Of a stretch of 64,000 nucleotides of DNA, positions 31,901 to 40,144 are shown piece after piece (the stretch's first letter is position 1; each line of letters begins with the position of its first letter). Location of the stretch: NCBI RefSeq assembly GCF_024868665.1, contig NC_079908.1, positions 8,406,932 through 8,470,931 on the forward strand. Direction: 5' to 3'. Source of the DNA: Triplophysa rosa. Its lineage: Eukaryota; Chordata; Actinopteri; Cypriniformes; Nemacheilidae. The position numbers and the translations under genes were made by a program. The notes beneath the pieces were generated by a model. It saw only the letters and a list, made by a program, of their open reading frames with translations. It searched no databases and was not told the DNA's origin.

Positions 31901-32817
31901 CTTTCTGATCTTTGGAGTCAGCGGTGATGCAAGATGTGCGCTACAGAAAGAATCCAGAAAAATAAAATTCGCGATAACAAGACATGGTGTTACCACCCCT
32001 GTGCTACCCACTGTAGGTGTCTAAAATACTGCATGTGTTCTGTAACGTAAAAGCAGAGAAATGTAACCACGTGCTCACATAAACTACAAAATGGTAAGCC
32101 ACTAGCTACTAATTTCATTTGCGATCTCAATTTAGCGCATGTGTTAATAGAGATAATAGGTCTTGCTTGTTGTAACCTTAAAAATAAGTTCAAATTAATT
32201 CAACTCTTATTTTTTGTGCGTCACAGATTCCATGTTGCATTGGGTGTCGTACTGAAGGGCTAGCGTAGTGCTATCAGGTAAGACTTCATACCCAATTTTA
32301 ATTTACCTTTTTTAGAGGGGTTGTTTACGTTACCCAGATAGCACAGGTACATCTGTAAGATGTGTGCTAAAGACCTGGGCCCGTATTCATGAAAAATCTT
32401 AGCGCAAAGAGTCGCTCCTAGTGACAAAATTCTAAGAAAATTCTTAGAAATGTGGGGGTTTCCCCTTGGAATTACAGAAAAGATCCTTGTAAGAAAGTAA
32501 TTCATAAAGTATCTTAACCCTTAAAAGATCTGTTATGGTCCAAAATTTTAGGAGTAGCGAGGAGGACTTTTAAGAGACTTAAGAGTTTCTTTAGCAGCAG
32601 AGAAAATGGACGAAACACGAAAAGTGAGAAGAAATGTGTTGCAATTCATGACCATTTCCATATTACTTTTAAGGTTGATCAGATTTTTTTTATTGTTTTT
32701 TGTGTGTGTGTTCAACACACACAAGATTGATGATCTTGGTTTTGGTTTTCTTGTATAGTTGCTTTGATGCAATGCAAATTGTAAACGTGCTATAAAATAA
32801 AATGACAGTGAGATGTT

Positions 32818-32990
32818 TGTGACTGATCCTATTAGAGACGCGCTAACATCTCCAAGACAGCGCAGAAATGCCATAGCACCAGAAATAGTAGAAATCACTT
32901 CATCAACATATTTAGCAACTGGAGAAATGCAGCTATGCAGCAGAGATGATTTGGTTCTGTCACAACCTTCTATTGTGATCACACAATAAG
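32818..32990 (+). pseudogene. Harbinger transposase fragment (HARBI1-like)
   Basis: The plus strand reads PIRDALTSPRQRRNAIAPEI, then an ATGEMQLCSRDDL segment and LSQPSIVITQ followed by a stop. This matches the helix-turn-helix N-terminal region of Harbinger/HARBI1 transposases (R-x-A-I-x-P-E ... GxFQ ... G-I-S-Q-x-S-x-S-R). The DDE catalytic part is missing, so it is non-functional. Confidence 0.7.
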
Positions 32991-33374
32991 GTTCTGTAAG
33001 TGCTGTAATTGTTTGTGTCACTGTTCATTTTCTATCAAATACGTTGACATTAACAGCATGGTAAAAAAAAAGGAATAAATATATATACAGGTGCTGGTCA
33101 TATAATTAGAATATCATCAAAAAGTTGATTTATTTCACTAATTCCATTCAAAAAGTGAAACTTGTATATTATATTCATTCATTACACACAGACTGATATA
33201 TTTCAAATGTTTATTTCTTTTAATTTGATGATTATAACTGACAACTAATGAAAATCCCAAATTCAGTATCTCAGAAAATTAGAATATTACTTAAGACCAA
33301 TACAAAGAAAGGATTTTTAGAAATCTTGGCCAACTGAAAAGTATGAACATGAAAAGTATGAGCATGTACAGCAC

Positions 33375-33690
33375 TCAATACTTAGTTGGGGCTCCTTTTG
33401 CCTGAATTACTGCAGCAATGCGGCGTGGCATGGAGTCGATCAGTCTGTGGCACTGCTCAGGTGTTATGAGAGCCCAGGTTGCTCTGATAGTGGCCTTCAG
33501 CTCTTCTGCATTGTTGGGTCTGGCATATCGCATCTTCCTCTTCACAATACCCCATAGATTTTCTATGGGGTTAAGGTCAGGCGAGTTTGCTGGCCAATTA
33601 AGAACAGGGATACCATGGTCCTTAAACCAGGTACTGGTAGCTTTGGCACTGTGTGCAGGTGCCAAGTCCTGTTGGAAAATGAAATCTGCA
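33375..33690 (-). pseudogene. Tc1 transposase C-terminal fragment, left arm
   Basis: The minus strand encodes about 105 residues: FIFQQDLAPAHSAKATSTWF with the second catalytic Asp, then [20 protein letters not shown] with the Glu (34 residues between), ending AAVIQAKGAPTKY and a stop. DD34E spacing is that of classic Tc1, distinct from the DD37E element at 11007-12576. The first Asp and the DNA-binding domains are absent. Confidence 0.88.
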
Positions 33691-33779
33691 TCTCCATAAA
33701 GTTGGTGTGTACATGTATGCATTTATGAATATTAAATTAATATGCACAGTACACAGACATACGATTGAATGAATGANAT

Positions 33780-34125
33780 GCTTCCTGCTGCTGACCAACT
33801 TTATGGAGATGCAGATTTCATTTTCCAACAGGACTTGGCACCTGCACACAGTGCCAAAGCTACCAGTACCTGGTTTAAGGACCATGGTATCCCTGTTCTT
33901 AATTGGCCAGCAAACTCGCCTGACCTTAACCCCATAGAAAATCTATGGGGTATTGTGAAGAGGAAGATGCGATATGCCAGACCCAACAATGCAGAAGAGC
34001 TGAAGGCCACTATCAGAGCAACCTGGCCTCTCATAACACCTGAGCAGTGCCACAGACTGATCCACTCCATGCCACACCGCATTGCTGCAGTAATTCAGGC
34101 GAAAGCAGCCCCAACTAAGTATTGA
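33780..34125 (+). pseudogene. Tc1 transposase C-terminal fragment, right arm
   Basis: Mirror copy of the left-arm fragment, differing by only a few residues (PLITPEQ for ALITPEQ, SMPHR for SMPRR, AKAAPTKY for AKGAPTKY). It starts slightly further upstream (LPAADQLYGDADF). It carries the same DD34E half-site and ends in the same stop before the terminal repeat. Confidence 0.88.
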
Positions 34126-34652
34126 GTGCTGTACATGCTCATACTTTTCAGTTGGCCAAGATTTCTAAAAATCCTTTCTTTGTATTGGTCTTAAGTAATA
34201 TTCTAATTTTCTGAGATACTGAATTTGGGATTTTCATTAGTTGTCAGTTATAATCATCATATTAAATGAAATAAACATTTGAAATATATCAGTCTGTGTG
34301 TAATGAATGAATATAATATACAAGTTTCACTTTCTGAATGGAATTGGTGAAATAAATCAACTTGTTGATGATATTCTAATTATATGACCAGCACCTGTAT
34401 ACTTAAAAGTGCTCTTTTTTTCCTTCTTGGTCAACCAACCAATCACTGTCTTTAAAAGACTGTGTCAGACATAGCAACGGGGTCAGCCCCGCCTCCTCAC
34501 CAAGATAAAAGTTTTTGTCTTTTCCTTGCTCAGAGTTTCTCTCAGATTGATCCTGAATCACTTTTAAGATAAGACTCCTACGTAGACGTTTTTAAGATAA
34601 ATTAAGAGCTTTCTTAGAAGCTTTAAGAATACGGGCCCTGACGATCTAGTGA

Positions 34653-34735
34653 TGTGCTAGGATGAAACCTAAACTGAAAGTAGCTGGAATTACCGGCAGA
34701 TGGTTCAGTGGTGATAATCGGTTTTCTGAGCACCT
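34653..34735 (+). ncRNA. SNORD65: C/D-box snoRNA, SNORD65-like, copy 1
   Basis: The C box is slightly degenerate (AGGATGA). It is followed by the antisense element AGCTGGAATTACCG, a D' box CAGA, a C' box GTGATAA and a D box CTGA (34726-34729). GTGCT just before the C box and AGCAC just after the D box form a 5-bp terminal stem. The antisense pairs with 18S rRNA CGGTAATTCCAGCT, and the fifth nucleotide before D' faces the U that is human Um627. Confidence 0.85.
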
Positions 34736-34879
34736 TATAATATCACACAGCAATATATACCATTTGTTTATCTGTGGTTTAAACATCAGTTTGTCTGTCT
34801 TCCTAGGTTTCTTATGGAGGGAATCAGAATATTTAAGGTGGGTAATAAAAATACTGCGGTTACAAATATTTGTCTAGTT

Positions 34880-34960
34880 TATCTATGATGAAACCTAAAC
34901 TGAAAGTAGCTGGAATTACCGGCAGATTGTTCAGTGGTGATGATCGGTTTTCTGAGCACC
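34880..34960 (+). ncRNA. SNORD65: C/D-box snoRNA, SNORD65-like, copy 2
   Basis: Perfect C box ATGATGA (34885-34891), the same 18S antisense AGCTGGAATTACCG before D' CAGA, C' box GTGATGA, D box CTGA (34952-34955). Unlike copy 1 the upstream flank (GTTTATCT) does not pair with GAGCAC, so the terminal stem is weak. Confidence 0.88.
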
Positions 34961-35110
34961 TTATAATAATCACACAGCAATATATACCATTTGTTTATTA
35001 TCTGTGGTTTAAACATCAGTTTGTCTGTCTTCCTAGGTTTCTTATGGAGGGAATCAGAATATTTAAGGTGGATAATAAAAAATACTGCCATTTCAAATAT
35101 TTGTCTCGTT

Positions 35111-35191
35111 TATCTATGATGAAACCTAAACTGAAAGTAGCTGGAATTACCGGCAGATTGTTCAGTGGTGATGATCGGTTTTCTGAGCACC
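35111..35191 (+). ncRNA. SNORD65: C/D-box snoRNA, SNORD65-like, copy 3
   Basis: C box ATGATGA at 35116-35122 and D box CTGA at 35183-35186. It lies exactly 231 bp after copy 2, with identical snoRNA sequence and nearly identical surroundings. Guide and D' box as in copy 2. Confidence 0.88.
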
Positions 35192-35341
35192 TTATAATAA
35201 TCACACAGCAATATATACCATTTGTTTATTATCTGTGGTTTAAACATCAGTTTGTCTGTCTTCCTAGGTTTCTTATGGAGGGAATCAGAATATTTAAGGT
35301 GGATAATAAAAAATACTGCCATTTCAAATATTTGTCTCGTT

Positions 35342-35422
35342 TATCTATGATGAAACCTAAACTGAAAGTAGCTGGAATTACCGGCAGATTGTTCAGTGGT
35401 GATGATCGGTTTTCTGAGAACA
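35342..35422 (+). ncRNA. SNORD65: C/D-box snoRNA, SNORD65-like, copy 4
   Basis: C box ATGATGA at 35347-35353, again 231 bp after copy 3. D box CTGA at 35414-35417. The similarity to copies 2-3 stops directly after the D box (GAGAACACT instead of GAGCACC), marking the end of the tandem duplication. Confidence 0.87.
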
Positions 35423-35571
35423 CTGCTATGGAGTATTTTAATACTGTGGCACCCTTAACACATACAGATGTTATTTACCAGCTTGCTTTTTTCTAGGTCT
35501 TGAAGACCACCAGGTTTATGATAAGGTGAGTATTACAGAAATTATTTTATTATAAATATTTTCCCAGTTCA

Positions 35572-35652
35572 TTACTATGATGAAACATAAACTGATTAAA
35601 GCTGGAATTACCGGCAGATTGATCAGTGGTGATTTACAGTTTTCTGACTTCT
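35572..35652 (+). ncRNA. SNORD65: C/D-box snoRNA, SNORD65-like, copy 5 (diverged)
   Basis: C box ATGATGA at 35577-35583, D box CTGA at 35644-35647. The body has several substitutions against copies 1-4, but AGCTGGAATTACCGG-CAGA is unchanged. That conservation points to constraint on the guide. It lies in the intron after the 35497-35525 exon. Confidence 0.85.
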
Positions 35653-35809
35653 ACCAGAACATCTTTAGGCTTTTGTTAGGTTTACCCTGCAAATAATTAA
35701 CTCAAATGTTTTCTTTCCCAACTAGATTCCAGATGAGGTGGCGTAGGACAAACCATAAATTCATGTTGGATGTGAAAAATACTGCCATACTGTATTGCAT
35801 ACATTATTG

Positions 35810-35995
35810 ACGGGTGGGCAGTTGTGGTCCTGGAGGGCAAATGTCCTGCTGACTTCTAAACCTAATTAAACACACCTGAACCAGCTAAGCAGTCTTTAAG
35901 ATTCATAGAAACTTCAATGCAGGCGCATTGTAGTTGAATGCAGTTAAACTCTGCAGGACAGTGGCCCCCAAGGACCAGGACTTCCACCCCTGCAT
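35810..35995. repeat. GGTCCTGGAGGGC ... GGACCAGGACTTCCACCCCTG repeat
   Basis: A short fish repeat with a loose inverted relation between GTGGTCCTGGAGGGC and CCCCCAAGGACCAGGAC, and an interior ACCTAATTAAACACACCTGA. It lies in the last inferred exon of the snoRNA host gene, so part of that transcript is repeat-derived. Confidence 0.6.
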
Positions 35996-36241
35996 TCCTG
36001 TAACTTGGAAAAAATGACTCCTCCCCTTTCCCAAAACCAAATAAAAGTCATTAAATAAGTTAACATGTTTGTCTCTCTTTATTAGTACTATGGCACTACT
36101 GTATATACATAAAACTTAAGACAAAAAACCAACTCAATATTGGTAAATTCACAAAATATTTCATTTATTTGCCTTAACCAAACGTGTGTTTTGTATCTGA
36201 AAGAAACTCAAACATGCACGATAAACTTCAGAAACCATGTG

Positions 36242-38395
36242 CTAATCTTCCTCCTTTTCAACATGGGGTCTTGCAGCAGAGCGGGCAAGCTGTCGAGCCA
36301 GATATCTCTCTCTGGCTGACGTAACTGTCTGTTCACTGCTGCGTTTAGTGAATTTACCAACTTCCTGCTGTCCATCACTTTTATCTTCAGCCTCTCTGGC
36401 CTTTTCTTTCTCCTTATTGCTGTCAGTCTTCCTCTCCATTTTCTCATCTGTGTTTTTTCTTTTGCTGTCCATCTTATGGCTTTCTCCATCCTTGTGTGTC
36501 TCTCGCATTTGTTCTCCCTTCCGTTCCCGTTCTCTGTCTTTTGGGCTGTTGTCCCGTTTGGCATCTATATCTCTGTCTCTTCGACCATGTCTGTCTTCTG
36601 TATCTCTGTCCTTTCTACCACGTCTGTCATCTTTATCTTGGCCTCTGTTGTCTTCTGTATCCTGTTCTCTGTCTCTTCTGCGGTCTTTGTCTTCCTTTCG
36701 GTAACTGTGTCTGTCCTCCCTCTCTCTTTTCCTCATCCTCTCTCTCTCTTTATCCTCTCCCTTACCCTTGTCTCTTTCTTTGTGGCTTCTTTCTCTGGCC
36801 TCCTTCCTCTCCCTCTCTTGCTCATCCTCACTGTCTGAAGGAGATTTTTGTCTGTAGTGGCGCTTTGAGTGGTTGGTGGTCTTGTTTAATTCTGTTCTGT
36901 TGTCCCCCTGGTCCTCATCACTGTGGGATTCTGCCCTGCTCTCATTTCGTTTTGGTGGGGGTTCAGGGGTCGGTGACTTTTCTGTTGCTGCTGAGCCTGT
37001 AGCTTTATCTTCGCTAAAAAGAAAATTGTAGTTTAGTTTTATCCGAGCCTTAACTCATGCTATCAAAAAATCAAATCAAATCAACAAACATCAGCGTACT
37101 GTATGTCCTTACTTTTTTGCACTACGATCAGGTACTGCCTCCTCTCCAACTGTCTGGTTGAGAAGATGTCTATAAAATCCACTGAGATCCTTCTGCTTCT
37201 TCACATCCAGAGCAGCTGAAAATAAAAAACAACCGTCAAGGATGTCCTGTTTAATACTTGTAACAACAATACAAAGTATTTCAAAACCTCACCTTCCAGC
37301 TCTGCTTCTCTCTTCTCTCTCTCCAACTCCTCCTGTCTTTCTTTAAGCTTCTGTCGATAAGCTGAGGTTACAAAGGCCTCTTTATCAGCAAACTGCTCGC
37401 CCTCTGCTTCTCTCTCTTTTTGGATCTTCCTCTCATCACGTCGCTCTTGTTCCTTTTTTCTCTCCTCCACAGCGACGAGCAGCTGGTTAATATACTTGGG
37501 CTGAAGAAATATTGCAAAGGACATTATAGCTATACAGATTGATCTGATTAATGGGGGGGAAAAAGTAAAGTTTTGAGGTTTACCTTTCTGTCTGTGGCAC
37601 CCAGCATTTTTTTATTGCTTTCCACTTTCTGTTTCTGAAGATCATCATACACACTGTCATACTCATAAACAGTGCTGTCCTCTTCAAGAGCCTTTTGCAT
37701 CTCAAGATGCGTCTGACATGAAAAACAATGTTATAAACTCAAACCTCACATGAAGTGTATTCTTTTAAGAACACATTGTATACTACCCTCACCTGTTTCA
37801 TCATCTTCTTTTTGAGGGCTTCCTTCTGCAAGCTCTGCCCAACAGTGGTCTGCAATAAGAAATTGTGTTGTGTTACCATGCTCATGATTTAATTTTAAAT
37901 AAAGGTGATGTGCAGATTCATAGGGCTTGTCACCTCTTCGTCTGAATCATCTCCAAACACAGATGGTCGGGGAAGAGGGGCAGATTTTGAGGAATTCTTC
38001 TGAGGCAAAATGAGCCCGTACCTAAAATGTACATAAAAACTTAAATACACGGATGAGTGGACTTTAACGTGTTTTATACCCAGCAATAATCCCTCTATTT
38101 TCTAAGCATTGTTGACAAGCAATGCACTCCGAATTTAAAGAAAGTTGATCACCCACAAATGATGTAGCCAAAGTGTTTGTATTCACGTGTTTGGGTTGAA
38201 GCATTAGCTCAGCTCAGGGAATCGGACAATTGTACTAGATTGTTTTAAACTGTTGAACAACATGCAAACATAAACATCACTTCATATCAACCGTTTAAAA
38301 CTACATCATTTTTGTTACCCCAAAATAAAGTATAAAGTCTACAAAATTACTATAAGTTAGCGATCAATCACTTACTGTTTACCAGAGGTCGCCAT
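36242..38395 (-). CDS. NSRP1: Nuclear speckle splicing regulatory protein 1 (CCDC55), 7 exons
   Basis: Splicing regulator found in nuclear speckles. ATG at 38393-38395, stop TAG at 36242-36244. Exons: 38376-38395, 37934-38021, 37793-37849, 37584-37712, 37293-37500, 37113-37215, 36242-37013; phases agree and give 458 residues, about 100 fewer than human. Conserved N-terminus YGLILPQK, acidic VFGDDSDEE, coiled-coil region with QKALEEDSTVYEYDSVYDD and KEQERRDERKIQKEREAEGE, DKEAFVTSAYRQKLKER, and the family signature KDLSGFYRHLLNQTVGEE. The last exon is a low-complexity RE/RD/RS-rich tail ending TVTSARERYLARQLARSAAR then EKEED. It converges with the snoRNA host gene, with only about 180 bp between inferred ends. 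The shortening lies mainly in the charged tail. Confidence 0.96.
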
Positions 38396-38400
38396 CTTGC
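38388..38400 (-). promoter_or_regulatory. NSRP1: YY1-like motif over the NSRP1 start codon
   Basis: The minus strand reads GCAAGATGGCGAC across the ATG, close to the YY1 consensus AAGATGGCGGC often found just downstream of start sites in TATA-less housekeeping genes. It implies a very short 5' UTR. No experimental support is available here. Confidence 0.5.
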
Positions 38401-38829
38401 GCAGAACCACCACTGACTGATGTCTAGCAGATTCGCTAATTTAACATCAAATCCACAACACAACAGAGTTGAAAGATAAATCTATATGTTTTTACATAAA
38501 AACAATCAAATATATAAATAACATGTATACGTTATGTAAATTACCATGACGCACATGTTTACAGTATTGTGAATGTGCCGTGTGTGAATCGATCGAACAT
38601 CTGTCATTTTCTGCAGCACAGTGGGAAATTGTTTTCACCGTCTACCATCTGCAAATCTTTTTTTCATTTGAAGACAACAAGGTGTTTAAATAAAACTTTT
38701 CTTAAGTGTTTATATTCTAATCTTAATTTGGTAAATAAATGTTACTTTTAAAGCACGAAGCATCATGCAATGAAGCAATGTAGCTTAAACAAAATTCTTA
38801 GCTACCACTAGATGTCGACAACCCTTATA

Positions 38830-39075
38830 ATATTGCCACAAATCTGTGGTTTAAAAGCTCCACACCCTTACTTTTCAGGGGCTTAATAAACCTAGTCTCA
38901 GACTACCTTACATGTGAGAGATGCCTTGATTGCATCATAAAATATATACTGCAAATGTTTTGTCTCAAGATGCACACAGTACTGTTTTTTGTAAAGTGTG
39001 TTTTTTAAAACAACTTAACCTAATTTAACTAAGGCCTAGTCCTGGTTTAAACTAATCCTTGTCCAGGAAACCGCC
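38830..39075. repeat. GGCAGTTTCCC family, partial copy
   Basis: It shares CTCAGACTACCTTACATGTG, TTGTCTCAAGATGC and AAGGCCTAGTCCTGGTTTAA with the adjacent full copy, in the same orientation. The left end is eroded. It ends AGGAAACCGCC. Confidence 0.65.
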
Positions 39076-39077
39076 TC

Positions 39078-39316
39078 ATAGGGGCAGTTTCCCAGACAGG
39101 GCTTGAGCATAGTCCCAGACTAATTTAAATGTTAGAGATGTCTTAATCGAAAACAACTTGCACTGACATATCTTAAAATATTTCAGTGGGATTGTTTTGT
39201 CTCAAGATGCCCACCAGTAATGTCTTTTTGTAACGTAAGTTTTTAAAAACTACTTAAATATCCTAATTTCACCAAGGCCTAGTTCTGGTTTAAACTAATC
39301 CGGGAAACTGCCCCAT
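39078..39316. mobile_element. GGGGCAGTTTCCC MITE, full copy
   Basis: Terminal inverted repeats are GGGGCAGTTTCCCAGACAGG and AATCCGGGAAACTGCCCC. The interior contains CAACTTGCACTGACATATC and AAGGCCTAGTTCTGG. It is a non-autonomous fish element immediately following a partial copy. Confidence 0.8.
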
Positions 39317-40007
39317 AAAGTCCATAGCTGTGGTGTCTTTTGTAAAACAAATCTAGACATTTAATTCCTTTAGCAAGTATTCAAAGATGTTTTGAATGAG
39401 CCTAATTTTTTTATCATGTTTAAAAATGTTATTCAATAGGTACAGTGGCATTACATATATTGTAATACCTGTTATAATCTTAATATAAATTTCTCTCACT
39501 GTTTATTCAATACATAATTCACAGACACAAACAATAGTGGATCTATGGATGTGGTTGGGTCGACAGAGGCAAACAAAGCAAAATAAGGCAGAATGAAGTT
39601 TCTAATGACATATTAGGATGAGTGTGAAATGTTCTGTAGGGCGGTTTGAAAAATTGATCTTGAAGCAAAACGGTGTTTTAACTTTGGTAATATCCAAATT
39701 ATTATCTGTACTTGCGTTGGCATGTGTAAAAGCAGCAGTGTGGGAGTGGAGGTTATGAGCAACAGAAAAGGAAAGTCACAGCTTGTCTGTAAACCCACTT
39801 CCTGTCTGAACGTCAACAGAGCCTCAAAACCAGTTTATCGATAATGTTTCTAATGCTAATTCTTTAGCCTAAAAGCCTTTATTAAACATTGTGTTTTTTG
39901 AAAAGTGTGCTCAAATTGAAGTTTTAAAGTAAAGTGTCAGGATTGTTCAGTGCACACACAGTTAAACATTGCTTAAGGCCACTGAATCTTGACAGCTGGC
40001 GGTTTCG

Positions 40008-40017
40008 GCGCATGCGC
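40008..40017. promoter_or_regulatory. SSH2: NRF1 site in the SSH2 promoter
   Basis: The palindrome GCGCATGCGC matches the NRF1 consensus exactly, about 130 bp before the SSH2 start codon in a locally CpG-rich stretch. NRF1 sites are common in TATA-less vertebrate promoters. Function is inferred from position and motif only. Confidence 0.55.
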
Positions 40018-40144
40018 AGATCATTCGCAGAGAGGAAGCGACTGAGCGGTAGCAACGGACGAGCTGCGGCTGATATCCCCTGACACAATTATGTCTGTCT
40101 CTCCACCGCCGGTTTCTCTCAGGTATCCGTTTACCGGAGCCTGA

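Larger units (their letters stand above)
33088..34397. mobile_element. Palindromic Tc1-like derivative (two inverted half-elements)
   Basis: Two nearly identical arms of about 630-650 bp face each other. The left begins CAGGTGCTGGTCATATAATT and the right ends with its inverted complement. TA flanks both sides. Each arm encodes the C-terminal third of a DD34E Tc1 transposase. The arms meet near 33720-33785, where an unresolved base (N) occurs at 33777. The N-terminal half of the gene is missing from both arms. Confidence 0.88.
32378..34637 (+). mobile_element. PIF/Harbinger element with a Tc1 palindrome nested in it
   Basis: The termini are GGCCCGTATTCATGAAAAAT and AGCTTTAAGAATACGGGCC. CTG lies on both sides (32375-32377 and 34638-34640), fitting the 3-bp duplication of this superfamily. 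It interrupts the intron between the host exon 32227-32277 and the first snoRNA. A fragment of HARBI1-like transposase is inside, and the Tc1 derivative 33088-34397 is inserted into it. Confidence 0.8.
34653..35430 (+). repeat. Tandem repeat of snoRNA plus host exon, 226-231-bp unit
   Basis: Three full units and a partial fourth. Offsets between the snoRNA copies are about 226, 231 and 231 bp, and units 2 and 3 are almost identical. Each unit contains one snoRNA and one 31-nt exon flanked by intron. Because 231 is a multiple of three, a repetitive open frame runs through it by chance. Confidence 0.9.
31901..36060 (+). ncRNA. snoRNA host gene (long non-coding RNA) carrying five SNORD65-like copies
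   Basis: Inferred spliced non-coding gene. Exons supported by splice signals: 31901-32093 (TOP-like start, donor GTAAGC), 32227-32277 (GTCACAG / GTAAGAC), three copies of a 31-nt exon at 34807-34837, 35037-35067 and 35268-35298 (CTTCCTAG before; donor GTGGGT or GTGGAT), 35497-35525 (TTTCTAG / GTGAGT), and a terminal exon from 35726 to about 36060 with AATAAA at 36040-36045. Each intron after an upstream exon carries one C/D snoRNA. The exons have no shared long frame. In human, SNORD65 lies in the non-coding host SNHG29. This may be the counterpart, but no exon similarity was checked. A Harbinger element sits in intron 2. Exon 1 limits are the least certain. Confidence 0.65.
38400..39950. other. 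NSRP1-SSH2 divergent intergenic region
   Basis: About 1.75 kb separates the two divergent start codons. It contains repeats at about 38830-39075 and 39078-39316 and AT-rich sequence. No EFCAB5 exon, which lies between these genes in human, is recognised. Confidence 0.5.

Noticed and set aside
32548..33021. 157-residue minus-strand frame
   Set aside because: The meaningful translation is the plus-strand HARBI1-like fragment; this frame is its antisense.
33418..34082. 93-residue frames reading through both arms of the Tc1 palindrome
   Set aside because: These are antisense shadows of the transposase C-terminal fragments.
34870..35496. 208-residue repetitive open frame
   Set aside because: It exists only because the 231-bp snoRNA/exon unit is divisible by three. 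It runs through intron, splice sites and snoRNAs, and the conserved features are RNA boxes rather than codons.
36348..37002. Several hydrophobic plus-strand frames opposite the last NSRP1 exon
   Set aside because: They are reverse complements of Arg/Glu/Asp-rich codons, giving Leu/Ser/Phe-rich nonsense. No splice sites or start context support them.
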